Shown one piece after another: positions 43,936 to 51,113 of a DNA stretch of 64,000 nt. Location: NCBI RefSeq assembly GCF_028823535.1, contig NZ_JAQIYM010000022.1, positions 19,717-83,716 on the forward strand, in the 5' to 3' direction. Below the pieces are notes generated by a model. It saw nothing but the letters and a program-made list of their open reading frames with translations, had not been told where the DNA came from and searched no databases. A program made the position numbers and the translations under genes. This stretch comes from Pseudomonas serbica. GTDB taxonomy: Bacteria; Pseudomonadota; Gammaproteobacteria; Pseudomonadales; Pseudomonadaceae. The number at the start of each line of letters is the position of its first letter. The stretch's first letter is position 1.

Positions 43936-44358
43936 ATGCGCAAGTTGATGCTGACGGGAGGCCTGCTGACGCTGGCCGGGTGTGCTGGATTCGGATTACC
44001 TCACCATGATCCGACGCAAGCATGGATCGATCTGGAATCGCATCAGGAGGACACGGCCCTGCTGGCGCTGGAGGTGGACAATAAGGCGGCCGCCGACAAG
44101 CGCTATTTCGAAGTTCAGCCCGGCAGCCATGAGCTGACTGTGCGCTACCAGTTCCCAGTGCAGCCCACCAATATCGGTCCCGATGCCCAACCACTTTGGC
44201 GTGATTGCCAGATGAACGTGAAATTCAACGATTTCAACGCGGGCGAGCGCTATCAACTGCAAGCGGGGAATATCGGCTTCCGGCCATGGGCCAAGCTTTA
44301 CGATCAACAGCGAAAAGTGATTGGCCAGGGAACACCGGCCGGCTGCCAACGGACCTGA
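43936..44358 (+). CDS. Small lipoprotein, PA0062-like
   Basis: A 140-residue lipoprotein (lipobox LTLAGC, Cys about 16). The mature part is a compact beta-rich domain with WIDLE, YFEVQPGSHELTVRYQF, CQMNVKFNDFNAGERYQLQA and a final Cys. It is paralogous to the next gene: WID/WVD, VxPGxHELTVR and FxAGxRYxLQA align in order. Function is unknown. The stop and next start are 40 bases apart. Confidence 0.82.
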   Translation: MRKLMLTGGLLTLAGCAGFGLPHHDPTQAWIDLESHQEDTALLALEVDNKAAADKRYFEVQPGSHELTVRYQFPVQPTNIGPDAQPLWRDCQMNVKFNDFNAGERYQLQAGNIGFRPWAKLYDQQRKVIGQGTPAGCQRT

Positions 44359-44398
44359 TCGGCGCTATTCTGAATATCCTGACATTGGGACATTCATC

Positions 44399-44818
44399 AT
44401 GCGCAGGTTGATGCTGTTTCTCACTGCAAGTGCAGTCGCCGGCTGTTCGACGCCGATGCCGGCGGCCAATCCGCACATGGCGTGGGTCGACTTCTCTACG
44501 CCATTCCCCAACGATAAATTGCTGATGGCCGAGCGATTGGATAACCAACGCTTGCGTGACGGACGTTTTTTCCAAGTCACCCCTGGTCGCCACGAGCTGA
44601 CCGTGCGCTTCGATTTTGAAGTGCCAGGTGGAGGCTCGGACATGTTAAACGGTTCCACGGAGCGGCTTTGCTACATGATCATCAAATACGATCATTTCGA
44701 AGCCGGTCAGCGTTATTTGCTACAAGCCCGCTCCATGGCGTTCACCCCTGAAGCACGCCTATATAACGCAAAACGCGAGATCGTCGCCGAAGAGAGCCAG
44801 ATTAACTGTGTACCTTAA
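44399..44818 (+). CDS. Small lipoprotein, PA0061-like, paralogue of the preceding gene
   Basis: A 139-residue lipoprotein (lipobox AVAGC, Cys about 16) with the same domain as the gene at 43936: MAWVDFSTPF, FFQVTPGRHELTVRFDF, CYMIIKYDHFEAGQRYLLQA and a C-terminal Cys that may pair with the internal one. The start at 44399 was chosen for the signal peptide MRRLMLFLTAS. The tandem pair looks like an old local duplication. Confidence 0.82.
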   Translation: MRRLMLFLTASAVAGCSTPMPAANPHMAWVDFSTPFPNDKLLMAERLDNQRLRDGRFFQVTPGRHELTVRFDFEVPGGGSDMLNGSTERLCYMIIKYDHFEAGQRYLLQARSMAFTPEARLYNAKREIVAEESQINCVP

Positions 44819-44824
44819 GACCGG

Positions 44825-45058
44825 TCAGCGGTCATTTTTCTGATAGATGATTTTCTTTGTGCCGCCATCGCACGAGCCGACGACCATGTTCTGATCGTGC
44901 ACTTCATCATTCGTAACGATTTCCAGAGTGTAGGACGTTACCCCTCGGGCCTGGATCTTTGCTTCGATTTCGGCCTTGAGTTCTTCACAGGGCTTTGGTG
45001 CCGCCAGGACCGAAGTGGCGAGGCCGCAACAGATAACCGCCAAGGCAAAACGTTTCAT
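44825..45058 (-). CDS. DUF1161 periplasmic protein (copy 1)
   Basis: A 77-residue exported protein with a signal peptide (about 1-19). The domain contains CEELKAEIEAKIQARGVTSYTLEIV and VVGSCDGGTKKIIYQK, the two Cys probably forming a disulfide. It is paralogous to 46937. It lies downstream of osmC on the same strand, as in P. aeruginosa (PA0060/PA0059). A terminator stands between the two genes, and its own leader has a hairpin at 45103-45126. Function is unknown. Confidence 0.85.
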   Translation of the reverse strand: MKRFALAVICCGLATSVLAAPKPCEELKAEIEAKIQARGVTSYTLEIVTNDEVHDQNMVVGSCDGGTKKIIYQKNDR

Positions 45059-45102
45059 GGTTGAAGCTCCTTGAGGCAGCGCGCACAGGTCATGCGTTTT
45101 TG

Positions 45103-45126
45103 CTGCTGTCATTTATTCGACAGCAG
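45103..45126. repeat. Hairpin in the DUF1161 (copy 1) leader
   Basis: Perfect 8-bp arms CTGCTGTC (45103-45110) and GACAGCAG (45119-45126) with an A/T-rich 8-base loop, 45 bases upstream of the DUF1161 start. It is followed by TTTT on the plus strand, so it might instead be a plus-strand terminator. Confidence 0.6.
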
Positions 45127-45153
45127 TTTTACCGGGCAAATCTGCCATAACGC

Positions 45154-45184
45154 AAAAAAGATCGCCAACTTCGGACGATCTTTT
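45154..45184 (-). terminator. Terminator of osmC
   Basis: On the minus strand, AAGATCG and CGATCTT flank a loop of about 12 bases and are followed by six T (45159-45154). The plus strand also ends in TTTT, so it may act both ways. Confidence 0.8.
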
Positions 45185-45201
45185 ATTGCTCTACTCCGGA
45201 C

Positions 45202-45633
45202 TCAATTGACCAAAGTCGCATCGAGGCTGATTTTCGCATTCAGCACTTTGGAGACCGGGCAGCCCTCTTTGGCCTTGTTGCTCAGCTCATCAAACTGTGC
45301 CTGGCTGGCGCCGGGGATTTTTGCCTTGAGAATCAACTTCACCGCCGTGATCGCAAAACCACCCTCTACCTGATCCAGGGTCACTTCGGCGTTGGTATCG
45401 ATGCTGTCGGCCTTTAGGCCCGCCTCGCCGAGAATCATGGAAAACGCCATCGAGAAACAGCCCGCGTGGGCTGCGCCGATCAGCTCTTCCGGGTTGGTGC
45501 CCTTGCCGCCTTCAAAGCGGGCCTTGAAGCCGTACGGCGCCTCCCTGAGTACACCGGTTTCGGTGGAAATCGAGCCGATGCCGGTTTTCAGATCACCTTC
45601 CCAGTGGGCCGATGCTTTCTTTGTGATAGCCAT
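45202..45633 (-). CDS. osmC: Organic hydroperoxide reductase OsmC
   Basis: A 143-residue peroxiredoxin-like enzyme that reduces organic hydroperoxides. The two catalytic Cys are in AHAGCFSMAFS and EGCPVSKV. It begins with the OsmC-type MAITKKASAHWEGDLKTG, which distinguishes it from Ohr. A perfect AlgU promoter lies about 60 bases upstream, indicating induction by envelope or osmotic stress. Confidence 0.95.
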   Translation of the reverse strand: MAITKKASAHWEGDLKTGIGSISTETGVLREAPYGFKARFEGGKGTNPEELIGAAHAGCFSMAFSMILGEAGLKADSIDTNAEVTLDQVEGGFAITAVKLILKAKIPGASQAQFDELSNKAKEGCPVSKVLNAKISLDATLVN

Positions 45634-45693
45634 GCCTGTCTCCTCAAGATCCGGCGCGAAGCGTCACGCCGTTGTGGTTTCGCTCGCTAGGGT

Positions 45694-45721
45694 TCTGAGG
45701 ATAGACCGGGCAGCAAAGTTC
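45694..45721 (-). promoter_or_regulatory. AlgU (sigma22) promoter of osmC
   Basis: On the minus strand GAACTT (45721-45716), a 17-bp spacer, and TCAGA (45698-45694). It is an exact match to the sigma-E/AlgU consensus. Transcription would start near 45688, giving a leader of about 55 bases. Confidence 0.85.
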
Positions 45722-45819
45722 AGCGCATCTGATCGCTGCGCCATTTTGTCAGTAAATTTCACCGTGCTATTGAAACTCGGGTATATGCCCTCATTGCATG
45801 AAACACGCTTATGGATTCG

Positions 45820-45873
45820 GCAGGTTTTCCTTTGCAACAAGAAACCTGCGCCCTCAATTGGAGAAGCAGGTTT
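45820..45873 (+). promoter_or_regulatory. Mutually exclusive hairpins at the start of the flavin monooxygenase gene
   Basis: GCAGGTTT occurs at 45820-45827 and again at 45866-45873, touching the ATG at 45874. The complementary AAACCTGC lies between them at 45842-45849. The middle segment can pair with either copy, so two alternative hairpins are possible. The downstream one places the GGAG ribosome binding site (45860-45863) in its loop and pairs the bases next to the start codon. An AACAAGAA motif (45836-45843) overlaps the upstream loop. Confidence 0.5.
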
Positions 45874-46875
45874 ATGAAACGACTGTCCGATATCAAGTTT
45901 TCGACCCTCGACCTGGTGCCTGTGCGGGAAAACGGCAGCGCGGCCCAGTCGTTGCGCAACTCGCTGGACCTGGCGCAACACGTCGAGAAATTCGGCTATA
46001 ACCGCTTTTGGGTGGCCGAACACCACAACATGGATGGCATCGCCAGTTCCGCGACCTCCGTGCTGCTCGGCTATCTGGCCGGCGGTACATCGACCATTCG
46101 AGTCGGTTCCGGTGGGATCATGCTGCCCAACCATGCGCCGCTGGTGATCGCCGAACAATTTGGCACGCTTGAAAGCCTGTATCCGGGGCGCATCGACCTG
46201 GGGCTTGGCCGAGCGCCCGGTTCCGACCAGATGACGGCCCGTGCACTGCGCCGCGAGCGCTCCGGCAGCGCCGATGATTTCCCCGAAGATGTGGCCGAAC
46301 TGATGCGTTATCTCGGCCCGCGCACGCCGGACCAGCGAATCATCGCGATGCCGGGCACCGGTACCAATGTCCCGATCTGGCTACTGGGCTCAAGCCTGTT
46401 CAGCGCGCAGTTGGCAGGCGAACGCGGTTTGCCCTACGCCTTCGCGTCGCACTTCGCTCCGCGCTTCATGCATGAGGCGATTCGTGTCTACCGCAATCAT
46501 TTCAAGCCGTCGGCCGTGCTGGACAAGCCTTACGTGATGCTCGGCGTGCCGCTGGTAGCCGCCGACACGGACGAACAGGCGGACTATCTGGCGACCTCGG
46601 TCTTCCAGCGCATTCTCGCCCTGATGCGTGGCCAGAGCCTGGTACAACGTCCGCCAGTGAAAACCATGGAGGGGTTGTGGCTGCCTCATGAGAAAGAAGC
46701 CGTCAGTGATTTCCTCGGGCTGGCGATGATCGGCAGCCCGCAAAAAATCCGCGCCCGGCTGGAAGTGCTGATCGAGCAAACCCAGGCCGACGAGCTGATT
46801 TTCACCTGCGACCTGTACGAACACGCGGATCGTCTGCATTCCTATGAGCTGCTGGCGCAGGTCATGAAGGGCTGA
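45874..46875 (+). CDS. LLM class flavin-dependent oxidoreductase (luciferase-like)
   Basis: A 333-residue protein with the bacterial-luciferase TIM-barrel fold of the MsnO8/YhbW group. Typical segments are KFSTLDLVPVREN, NRFWVAEHHNMDGIASSA, VGSGGIMLPNHAPLVIAEQFGTLE and LGLGRAPGSD. It should use reduced FMN; the substrate is unknown. The start at 45874 was chosen over an in-frame upstream Met (45811) because GGAG lies ten bases before it. A terminator follows. Confidence 0.9.
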   Translation: MKRLSDIKFSTLDLVPVRENGSAAQSLRNSLDLAQHVEKFGYNRFWVAEHHNMDGIASSATSVLLGYLAGGTSTIRVGSGGIMLPNHAPLVIAEQFGTLESLYPGRIDLGLGRAPGSDQMTARALRRERSGSADDFPEDVAELMRYLGPRTPDQRIIAMPGTGTNVPIWLLGSSLFSAQLAGERGLPYAFASHFAPRFMHEAIRVYRNHFKPSAVLDKPYVMLGVPLVAADTDEQADYLATSVFQRILALMRGQSLVQRPPVKTMEGLWLPHEKEAVSDFLGLAMIGSPQKIRARLEVLIEQTQADELIFTCDLYEHADRLHSYELLAQVMKG

Positions 46876-46888
46876 TCAGGCTAACCGC

Positions 46889-46919
46889 AAAAAGCCGATG
46901 CGATGGCATCGGCTTTTTG
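46889..46919. terminator. Bidirectional terminator (monooxygenase / DUF1161 copy 2)
   Basis: The stem AAAAAGCCGATGC with GCATCGGCTTTTT has a four-base loop and is flanked by A and T tracts, serving the two convergent genes. Confidence 0.88.
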
Positions 46920-46936
46920 TTTGCAATCGGTTGGGG

Positions 46937-47161
46937 CTAACGTTTGTAGACTATTTCCTTGCTGCCCTTCTCGCAGGTACCGACGATTTTTCCGCCAGAC
47001 GCATTGCCTTTATCGACAATCTCCAGCGAATAACCGGAAACGCCCTTGGCATCGAGCTTTGCTGCGATCTCGGCTTTCAATTCCTCGCAATTTTTGCCGT
47101 TATCAGCAAAGGCAGTACCCGCCAGGCTCAACAAGCCTACCGCCAAAATAAACTTCTTCAT
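46937..47161 (-). CDS. DUF1161 periplasmic protein (copy 2)
   Basis: A 74-residue exported protein with a signal peptide ending after AFA. The mature domain has CEELKAEIAAKLDAKGVSGYSLEIV and IVGTCEKGSKEIVYK, closely matching the copy at 44825, with the same two Cys. A start at 47161 (MKKFILAVGLL) was chosen. Function is unknown. Confidence 0.85.
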   Translation of the reverse strand: MKKFILAVGLLSLAGTAFADNGKNCEELKAEIAAKLDAKGVSGYSLEIVDKGNASGGKIVGTCEKGSKEIVYKR

Positions 47162-47282
47162 CGGTCGCATTCTCTGGTCGGATCAAAAAAAGGCATCCAG
47201 CCATTGGCCGGAAACGCATCTAGCGCATTGCCATTCCCTATGGCACTCGGCCAGCGCGCAAGTTCAGAAGACTAGACCAACC

Positions 47283-47498
47283 TCAGCTACTGGCAATCCG
47301 GAAGCCGACCTTGAGCGTCACCTGGAAGTGCGCAGCCTTGCCGTCCTTGATATGGCCGCGGGTTTCGGTCACTTCAAACCATTCCATGTACTTGAGACTC
47401 TTGTTGGCTTCGGCCAGGGCGTTGTTGATCGCGTCTTCGATACTGCTGGTGGATGAGCCGACGAGTTCGACTTTCTTATAGGTGTGATGGTCAGTCAT
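47283..47498 (-). CDS. Dodecin family flavin-binding protein
   Basis: A 71-residue protein that assembles into dodecamers storing or buffering flavin. Family marks are YKKVELVGSS, SIEDAINNALAEA, the flavin-stacking Trp in KYMEWFEVTETRG and FQVTLKVGF. The ribosome binding site AAGGAG is eight bases before the ATG. Confidence 0.93.
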   Translation of the reverse strand: MTDHHTYKKVELVGSSTSSIEDAINNALAEANKSLKYMEWFEVTETRGHIKDGKAAHFQVTLKVGFRIASS

Positions 47499-47655
47499 GG
47501 CGTTCTCCTTAGGGTGTGAATTACAGCCTAGCAGTGATTTTCTGTCTTACTTCCTTCGGTCGGTGCGACATGGACCTTCACATTTACTGCACTTTCTCGA
47601 GTCCCTGAAGTCCCAACCAACACACGCCACTCATCAACAATGCAGGAGAGCCACC

Positions 47656-47982
47656 ATGGCCAACAGCTCGTTACGTAAAGCCTCATTGCAAAGCATGGAA
47701 GCGGAGATCGAGAGTCTGCTCAAATCCTTGGAAAGCCTGAAGGACGACGCCTCGGACGAGTCGCGTAAAACCCTCAAGGTGCTTAAAGGCAATGCCGAGA
47801 ACGCCTTGAGGCATTCGCGTCATCTGCTCACCGATGCCTATGAAGAGGTCAAGGTCAAAACCCGTGAAACCGGTATTGCCACTCGGGACTACGCGCAAGA
47901 GCATCCCTGGACGACAGCCGGGGTTGCCGTCGGTGCTCTGGGTTTGCTGGCGGCCTATCTGCTGTTTAAACGCGGGGAATGA
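47656..47982 (+). CDS. DUF883 (ElaB/YqjD-like) membrane-anchored protein
   Basis: A 108-residue protein. A charged, helical and probably coiled-coil N-terminal part (about 10-75) is followed by a single C-terminal membrane helix, AGVAVGALGLLAAYLLF. The YqjD/ElaB family anchors to the inner membrane and binds ribosomes in stationary phase in E. coli. Start 47656 has AGGAGAG upstream. Its 3' end overlaps the convergent trpI stop by 28 bases. Confidence 0.88.
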   Translation: MANSSLRKASLQSMEAEIESLLKSLESLKDDASDESRKTLKVLKGNAENALRHSRHLLTDAYEEVKVKTRETGIATRDYAQEHPWTTAGVAVGALGLLAAYLLFKRGE

Positions 47983-48872
47983 TCGGTCTGGCGCAGCTCA
48001 TTCTTGAGCCATTGCGCCAGTTGCCTGGCGCGCCCGTCCGCGGCGCGCTTGGGTAACCACAGGGCCAGGTGAGCGGGGGTTTCGCAAAATCCCCAAGGGG
48101 CGACCAGCCGACCCGCCTTCAAGTCCTCCGCCACCAACGGCTCGGGGGCAATCGCCACGCCCAGCCCGGCCACGGCGGCTTCCAGCAAGTAATACAAATG
48201 CTCGAAACCCTGACCGTATTTCAACGCCTTGGCGTCGAGGCCGCTTTGCTGCGCCCAACTGGGCCAGGCTTGCGGACGCGAAGTGGTGTGTAGCAACGAC
48301 TCATTGAGCAGCGCGGTGGCCGGAGCCGTTTGCAGACGCTCATAACCGACGAACCGTGGGCTCATGACCGGGCCGATCCGTTCGCTGGCCAATTCGAATA
48401 CTTGCATATCCGCGGGCCAAGGCGGTTCGGCAAACACCAAGAGGGCGTCCAGGCCCGGGCGACGGGGATCCAGGTCGCCTTCGCCAGCGGACAGGTGCAG
48501 GCGCAGGTCGGGCAGGTCAGCGTTGAGCCGTCCAAGGCGCGGAATGAACCAGCGCGCCAGCAGGCTTCCCGAGCAGCCAAGGACGAATGGCGCATCGGCG
48601 GTGCTTTGCGTGAGCTCAGCGCACACGGTGCGCAAGCGCTCGAACGCTTCGGCGCTGGCATCACGCAAGCGCATGCCGGCATCTGTGAGTTTCAGGCCGC
48701 GCCCGTCCTTGATGAACAGACTCACACCGAGGTGTTCTTCGAGCACTTTCAGCTGCCGGCTGACCGCACCATGGGTGACGTGCAGCTGTTCGGCAGCCTG
48801 ACTGACGCTGTTTAGCCGGGCCGTGGCTTCGAAGGCGCGCAAGGCGTTCAGCGGTGGGAGGTCATGGCTCAT
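47955..48872 (-). CDS. trpI: LysR-type activator TrpI
   Basis: Activator of trpBA in Pseudomonas, responding to indoleglycerol phosphate. The 305-residue protein has an N-terminal winged helix (LNALRAFEATARLNSVSQAAEQLHVTHGAVSRQLKVLE) and a substrate-binding domain. It is divergent from trpB with a 113-base gap, where the TrpI sites and both promoters must lie. The assignment as TrpI rests on this conserved arrangement. Confidence 0.92.
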   Translation of the reverse strand: MSHDLPPLNALRAFEATARLNSVSQAAEQLHVTHGAVSRQLKVLEEHLGVSLFIKDGRGLKLTDAGMRLRDASAEAFERLRTVCAELTQSTADAPFVLGCSGSLLARWFIPRLGRLNADLPDLRLHLSAGEGDLDPRRPGLDALLVFAEPPWPADMQVFELASERIGPVMSPRFVGYERLQTAPATALLNESLLHTTSRPQAWPSWAQQSGLDAKALKYGQGFEHLYYLLEAAVAGLGVAIAPEPLVAEDLKAGRLVAPWGFCETPAHLALWLPKRAADGRARQLAQWLKNELRQTDHSPRLNSR

Positions 48873-48985
48873 GTGATCTGTGAGTTTTCCTGACAGGTTG
48901 TAGCGATCTTATCGGTTTTCAGCTCCGGGCGTCAGGGGTAGAGTGAAGCCCATTATCTTCCTACGCAATTCAACTGGAGCGCCCC

Positions 48986-50206
48986 ATGACCCAGACTAAT
49001 CTGCGCAACGGCCCTGACGCCAACGGCCTGTTTGGCGCGTTCGGCGGCCGTTATGTTGCCGAAACCCTGATGCCGTTGATCCTCGACCTGGCCCGTGAAT
49101 ACGAAGCGGCCAAGGAAGATCCGGCCTTCAAGGAAGAGCTGGCCTACTTCCAGCGCGATTACGTCGGTCGTCCTAGCCCGCTTTATTTCGCCGAGCGCCT
49201 GACCGAATTCTGTGGCGGCGCAAAGATTTATCTCAAGCGTGAAGAGCTCAACCACACCGGCGCGCACAAGATCAACAATTGCATCGGCCAGATACTGCTG
49301 GCGCGGCGCATGGGCAAAAAACGCATCATCGCCGAAACCGGCGCGGGCATGCATGGCGTGGCGACTGCCACAGTGGCCGCACGTTTCGGCCTGGACTGCG
49401 TGATCTACATGGGCACCACCGACATCGAGCGCCAGCAGGCCAACGTGTTTCGCATGAAGCTGCTGGGCGCCGAAGTGATTCCGGTGGTGGCCGGTACCGG
49501 CACCCTCAAGGATGCGATGAACGAAGCCCTGCGCGACTGGGTGACCAACGTCGACAGTACCTTCTACCTGATCGGCACCGTGGCCGGTCCGCACCCTTAC
49601 CCGGCGATGGTTCGCGACTTCCAGGCCGTTATCGGAAAGGAAACCCGTGACCAGCTGCAAGCCCAGGAAGGCCGCCTGCCGGACAGCCTGGTGGCCTGCA
49701 TCGGCGGAGGTTCCAACGCCATGGGCCTGTTCCACCCGTTCCTGGACGACAAGAGCGTCGAGATCATCGGCGTTGAAGCGGCCGGCTATGGCATCGAGAC
49801 CGGCAAGCACGCGGCCAGCCTGAACGGCGGCGTACCGGGTGTACTGCACGGCAACCGCACCTTCCTGTTGCAGGACGACGATGGCCAGATCATCGACGCC
49901 CACTCGATCTCCGCTGGCCTCGACTACCCGGGCATCGGCCCGGAACACGCCTGGTTGCATGACATCGGCCGCGTCCAGTACACCTCGGTGACTGACGACG
50001 AAGCGCTGGCGGCATTCCACCAGTGCTGCCGCCTGGAAGGGATCATTCCTGCCTTGGAAAGCGCCCATGCGCTGGCTGAAGTGTTCAAGCGCGCGCCAAC
50101 CCTGCCCAAGGATCACCTGATGGTGGTCAACCTGTCGGGGCGTGGCGACAAGGACATGCAGACCGTGATGCACCATATGGAACAATCTAAGCAGGAGAAA
50201 CACTGA
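48986..50206 (+). CDS. trpB: Tryptophan synthase beta chain
   Basis: PLP enzyme condensing indole and serine. The 406-residue protein has the PLP lysine K95 in NHTGAHKINN, the glycine-rich phosphate loop CIGGGSNAMG and RGDKDM near the end. GGAG precedes the ATG. It overlaps trpA by one base. Confidence 0.97.
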   Translation: MTQTNLRNGPDANGLFGAFGGRYVAETLMPLILDLAREYEAAKEDPAFKEELAYFQRDYVGRPSPLYFAERLTEFCGGAKIYLKREELNHTGAHKINNCIGQILLARRMGKKRIIAETGAGMHGVATATVAARFGLDCVIYMGTTDIERQQANVFRMKLLGAEVIPVVAGTGTLKDAMNEALRDWVTNVDSTFYLIGTVAGPHPYPAMVRDFQAVIGKETRDQLQAQEGRLPDSLVACIGGGSNAMGLFHPFLDDKSVEIIGVEAAGYGIETGKHAASLNGGVPGVLHGNRTFLLQDDDGQIIDAHSISAGLDYPGIGPEHAWLHDIGRVQYTSVTDDEALAAFHQCCRLEGIIPALESAHALAEVFKRAPTLPKDHLMVVNLSGRGDKDMQTVMHHMEQSKQEKH

Positions 50207-51018
50207 TGAGCCGCCTGCAAACGCGTTTTGCCGAACTCAAGGAACAGAATCGCGCCGCCCTGGTGACCTTCGTCACCGCTGGCGACCCGGGCTATGACAC
50301 CTCGCTGGCGATCCTCAAGGGCCTGCCAGCCGCAGGCGCCGACGTGATCGAGCTGGGCATGCCCTTCACCGATCCGATGGCTGACGGCCCGGCGATCCAG
50401 CTGGCCAACATCCGTGCCCTGGGCGCCAAGCAGAACCTGGCGAAAACCCTGGAAATGGTGCGTGAGTTCCGCAAGGACAACAACGAAACGCCGCTGGTGC
50501 TGATGGGGTACTTCAACCCGATCCATAAATACGGCGTGCCGCGGTTCATTGCCGAGGCGAAAGAGGCCGGCGTCGACGGCCTGATCGTTGTCGACATGCC
50601 GCCCGAGCATAACGGCGAACTGTGCGACCCGGCCCAGGCCGCGGGCATCGATTTCATCCGCCTGACCACACCGACCACTGATGATGTGCGTCTGCCGACC
50701 GTGCTCAATGGCAGCTCCGGTTTTGTCTACTACGTATCGGTGGCCGGTGTGACCGGTGCCGGTGCGGCAACCCTGGAGCACGTCGAAGAAGCGGTTGCGC
50801 GTCTGCGTCGCCATACCGACCTGCCGATCAGCATCGGCTTCGGCATTCGTACGCCTGAGCAGGCGGCGAACATCGCGCGTCTGGCTGATGGCGTGGTAGT
50901 GGGTTCGGCATTGATCGATCAGATCGCCAATGCCACGACACCGGACCAAGCGGTCGATGGCGTGCTGAGCTTGTGCTCGGCGTTGGCCGATGGTGTGCGT
51001 AAGGCCCGTGTCAGCTGA
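50206..51018 (+). CDS. trpA: Tryptophan synthase alpha chain
   Basis: Cleaves indoleglycerol phosphate to indole, which tunnels to TrpB. A TIM barrel of 270 residues with catalytic E49 and D60 in VIELGMPFTDPMADGP. FVTAGDPG and FGIRTPEQ are also present. A strong terminator follows. Confidence 0.97.
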   Translation: MSRLQTRFAELKEQNRAALVTFVTAGDPGYDTSLAILKGLPAAGADVIELGMPFTDPMADGPAIQLANIRALGAKQNLAKTLEMVREFRKDNNETPLVLMGYFNPIHKYGVPRFIAEAKEAGVDGLIVVDMPPEHNGELCDPAQAAGIDFIRLTTPTTDDVRLPTVLNGSSGFVYYVSVAGVTGAGAATLEHVEEAVARLRRHTDLPISIGFGIRTPEQAANIARLADGVVVGSALIDQIANATTPDQAVDGVLSLCSALADGVRKARVS

Positions 51019-51079
51019 AGATAAAGTTCCTGATACAGAGGAATTAGAGCCTCGCGACACAGACTAACCAGCAAGACCG

Positions 51080-51113
51080 AGGGCTTCAGGACTACGTTCT
51101 GAAGCCCTTTTTT
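51080..51113 (+). terminator. Terminator of trpBA
   Basis: Ten-bp stem AGGGCTTCAG (51080-51089) and CTGAAGCCCT (51099-51108), then six T. It reaches the stop codon of the convergent DUF4105 gene. Confidence 0.92.

Noticed and set aside
48953..51060. Long minus-strand frames opposite trpB and trpA
   Set aside because: Both are shadows of well-conserved trp genes.
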